Shown here: in pieces, positions 62,147-64,000 of the stretch
Layout: each line of letters opens with the position of its first letter
Numbering within the stretch: the first letter of the stretch is position 1
Origin: Prolixibacteraceae bacterium
GTDB taxonomy: Bacteria; Bacteroidota; Bacteroidia; Bacteroidales; Prolixibacteraceae
Length of the DNA stretch: 64,000 nt
Reading direction: 5' to 3'
Assembly: GCA_019459485.1 (NCBI GenBank)
Contig: JAIBEZ010000077.1
Coordinates: forward strand, 18,278 to 82,277
Notes under the pieces: generated by a model
The model's database searches: none
What the model saw: the letters and a program-made list of their open reading frames with translations, nothing else
Told to the model about the DNA's origin: nothing
Position numbers and translations under genes: made by a program

Positions 62147-63192
62147 TGACATCATACCAAAAATTAGTTGTTTACCACTTTTCGGGAACAGGAAATTCTG
62201 AAAATGTAGCCAAATGGATGGCCGATATCGCCAATGAAAAGGGCATGGAAGTCAGCCTGATCAACATTATCAAAACCGAACGTCGGGGAATTGAGCCTCC
62301 TGAGCCGGAAACACTGGTGGCTTTTGTGTCGCCCATCCATGGCTTCAATTATCCGCCGGTAATGCTGAATTTTCTGATTCACTTCCCGAAAGGACAGAAC
62401 AACGTTTTGCTCCTAAATACACGGGCCGGAATGCTCATCGGTAAATGGATTACTCCGGGGTTGACCGGAATTGCCTTTTACTTTTCAGCTTTAATCCTGA
62501 AATTGAAAGGCTACTCCATCAAATCCATGTTTCCGGTCGATTTGCCATCGAACTGGATTTCGGTGCACCCGGGGCTGAACAACCGGACGGTGAAATACCT
62601 GCACGACCGGAATCAGGAAAAAGTATATCGGTTTGCCCGAAAGGTATTTTCAGGTGGAAGCGATTTCCGTGGATTGTACGAAATCATTCAGGATACACTG
62701 GTTGCCCCCATTTCGCTGGGATACTATTTTATTGGGCGTTTCCTGTTTGCCAAAACATATTATGCTTCTGCTGATTGCAACAACTGCGATTTGTGTATCA
62801 AAGGCTGTCCGGTTAAAGCCATTAAAAAGGTCGATAACCGCCCATTCTGGACTTTCAAATGCGAAAGCTGTATGCGCTGCATGAGCAATTGTCCGAAACA
62901 AGCCATCGAAACCGGTCATGGATATATACTGGCATTTTCACTCCTCTTTTCGCTTCTGCTTTCAGGAATATTTTACACCTATTTCGCTGAACTATCTTCT
63001 GATATTGAACATACATTCACGGGCTTTATCCTGAATTCTGCTTTGTTTCTCGGAATTCTGGCCGTTTGGTACCGAATCATTCATTTTGCCATGCGATTCA
63101 GATTTGTTGAGCGCATGATTGTTTACACTTCGCTTACCAAATACAAGTTTTGGGGAAGAAGGTACAAAGCCCTGAAAAAAGCAGGGAAATAA
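62146..63192 (+). CDS. EFR1-type ferredoxin with flavodoxin-like N-terminus
   Basis: A 348-residue iron-sulfur flavoprotein-like protein. Residues 1-150 look like a flavodoxin ('VVYHFSGTGNSENVAKWMAD', 'LVAFVSPIHGFNYPPVMLNF'). Two 4Fe-4S motifs follow: 'CNNCDLCIKGCPVKAI' (from Cys211) and 'CESCMRCMSNCPKQAI'. The C-terminal 90 residues have two membrane segments ('YILAFSLLFSLLLSGIFYTY' and 'LNSALFLGILAVWYRIIHF'). Electron partner unknown. The start is the ATG at 62146 (overlapping the previous stop); an earlier frame start lacks support. Confidence 0.88.
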   Translation: MTSYQKLVVYHFSGTGNSENVAKWMADIANEKGMEVSLINIIKTERRGIEPPEPETLVAFVSPIHGFNYPPVMLNFLIHFPKGQNNVLLLNTRAGMLIGKWITPGLTGIAFYFSALILKLKGYSIKSMFPVDLPSNWISVHPGLNNRTVKYLHDRNQEKVYRFARKVFSGGSDFRGLYEIIQDTLVAPISLGYYFIGRFLFAKTYYASADCNNCDLCIKGCPVKAIKKVDNRPFWTFKCESCMRCMSNCPKQAIETGHGYILAFSLLFSLLLSGIFYTYFAELSSDIEHTFTGFILNSALFLGILAVWYRIIHFAMRFRFVERMIVYTSLTKYKFWGRRYKALKKAGK

Positions 63193-63319
63193 TTTACCGT
63201 ATTGGTTTTATCAGCGATTTCAGCTTATTCATCACCCAAAATCATCGATTCAATTTTTTATTTTTCCGGGTAAAACAATTTGCTCACACTTTTACAGCAA
63301 AATCTAAAAACAGAGAATC

Positions 63320-63805
63320 ATGAAAAAATTGGATTTTTACGGTGTCGGGCCCAAAATAGGCAGGATACTCATCCCGTGGTTGGCATTGACAATTGTTTTA
63401 AGCTACATTTCTGATCGCTTTAATTTTTACACTGAACAAAAATCAGGCATGACGATTGCCGGAACCATCTTGCTTGTTTTTGGGCTGATTTTCTACTTCT
63501 CATCAGTCAGGCTTTTGCTCAATGGGCTAAAAGAAGGAAAGCTGGTAACCAATGGCACATTCAGTCTTTGCCAAAACCCACTATACATGTCGTTTATTTT
63601 GTTTCTCATTCCGGCGATAGCATTGCTGCTTGATTCATGGTTGGTGCTTACCGCCAGTATAGTGGGGTTTATTTTGCTGAAAGTGCATGTGAAAAAGGAA
63701 TATCAAATGCTCGAAGAGTTTTTTGGCAACGAATACCTGAAGTATAAAAACGAAACCCCTGAGTTTATACCTCTTCCGGTTAAGAAATGGTTCAGGCAGA
63801 AATAA
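63320..63805 (+). CDS. Isoprenylcysteine carboxyl methyltransferase-like membrane protein
   Basis: A 161-residue integral membrane protein with four or five hydrophobic segments. The family motif 'LVTNGTFSLCQNPLYMSFIL' (VxxGxFxxxRNPxY-like) binds S-adenosylmethionine in PEMT/ICMT proteins, and 'VKKEYQMLEEFFGNEYLKYK' is the conserved C-terminal part. The substrate (a lipid or another small molecule) is not known. It stands alone. Confidence 0.82.
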   Translation: MKKLDFYGVGPKIGRILIPWLALTIVLSYISDRFNFYTEQKSGMTIAGTILLVFGLIFYFSSVRLLLNGLKEGKLVTNGTFSLCQNPLYMSFILFLIPAIALLLDSWLVLTASIVGFILLKVHVKKEYQMLEEFFGNEYLKYKNETPEFIPLPVKKWFRQK

Positions 63806-63844
63806 ACCATTATTAACTCAAAGCCATGAAAAAATATTAAAAAA

Positions 63845-63859
63845 AGGAGTTTACCAATG
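63845..63859 (+). other. Ribosome site and start codon of a gene apparently broken by an IS element
   Basis: AGGAG (63845-63849) is seven bases before the ATG at 63857, ideal spacing and unusually strong for this genome, but the frame stops after seven codons inside the sequence that belongs to the IS630 end. The likely reading is that an IS inserted right behind the start codon; the rest of the gene would lie beyond the window. Confidence 0.5.
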
Positions 63860-63871
63860 ACTAGTGTTGTG

Positions 63872-64000
63872 TTAATTTAAAATTGACGGATAAAGTCTTT
63901 TCAGTTTTATCCGTGCTTGGTCGTTTGTAAACTGCCACTTGATTCTGGCAGTTTTATTGTTCCTGTGATTTTCCCATGCTTTTATTTCTGATGATATTTT
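63872..64000 (-). mobile_element. 3' end of an IS630-family transposase gene
   Basis: From the window edge to the TAA at 63872 the minus strand encodes 42 residues including 'EIKAWENHRNNKTARIKWQF' and 'TNDQARIKLKRLYPSILN', the well-known C-terminal pattern of IS630-family DDE transposases (WQFTxxDARIKLKRLYP). The rest of the gene is outside the window. The IS end probably lies near 63862-63864, at a TA, as IS630 elements target TA. A hairpin AACTGCCA/TGGCAGTT (63930-63952) lies inside the coding part. Confidence 0.8.

Overview
This window reads as a chromosomal segment of a Bacteroidota bacterium, most likely of the Bacteroidales/Marinilabiliales side (for example a Prolixibacteraceae relative); the rank below phylum is inference. 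The signs are the recurring Bacteroidota promoter (TTG, 17-23 bases, TAnnTTTG), a Porin_10-type outer-membrane protein, a NigD-like lipoprotein, a PPi-dependent phosphofructokinase, a serC-serA-DUF1015 cluster with a lysine-type SerA, tryptophanase, and many lipoproteins. No rRNA, tRNA, prophage or CRISPR array was seen. Most of the window is ordinary housekeeping and metabolic sequence with accessory patches between.

Layout. 1-9.1 kb: a porin cut by the window edge, topoisomerase IV (parE, parC), aroK and miaA tail to tail, a Fic protein, smpB. 9.2-15.5 kb: an UPF0158-like gene with an unknown partner, a second Fic gene behind an array of palindromic operator-like sites, an aminotransferase, a hydrolase and a GroES-like protein. 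15.5-21 kb is the main accessory patch: a cluster of hairpin repeats, an exported protein with five WMTD repeats paired with a PspC protein, exported YciI and MsrA proteins, a 21-bp tandem array, a duplicated gene end fused to an HsdR-like remnant, an AlbA_2/HATPase protein and a YfcE-type phosphodiesterase. 21-36 kb: an alpha-2-macroglobulin lipoprotein with PBP1C, a SixA-like phosphatase, rsmE, an S9 peptidase, NigD-like and thioredoxin lipoproteins, and PPi-PFK.

36-46 kb: a four-gene SPFH operon ending in a ribbon-helix-helix protein, an ECF sigma factor with a small partner, uvrA, a 105-bp tandem repeat array, rplS and a C69 peptidase. 46-56 kb: DUF423, the serC-serA-pentapeptide-DUF1015 operon, ComB, gcvT, an HPt protein, DUF3788 and tryptophanase. 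56-61 kb: a six-PAS LytS-type histidine kinase followed by a receiver-only regulator and a full LytTR regulator. 61-64 kb: two GNAT genes coupled to an EFR1 ferredoxin, a membrane methyltransferase, and the 3' end of an IS630-family transposase that appears to have landed just inside a new gene.

Genes that probably work together: parE/parC (topoisomerase IV); the alpha-2-macroglobulin/PBP1C pair (periplasmic defence and cell-wall repair); serC/serA (serine synthesis); kinase plus regulators (signalling); the WMTD protein plus PspC (possibly envelope stress). Many intergenic regions carry short dispersed hairpin repeats. TAnnTTTG boxes lie so close to several genes that they exclude upstream alternative starts and imply very short leaders.
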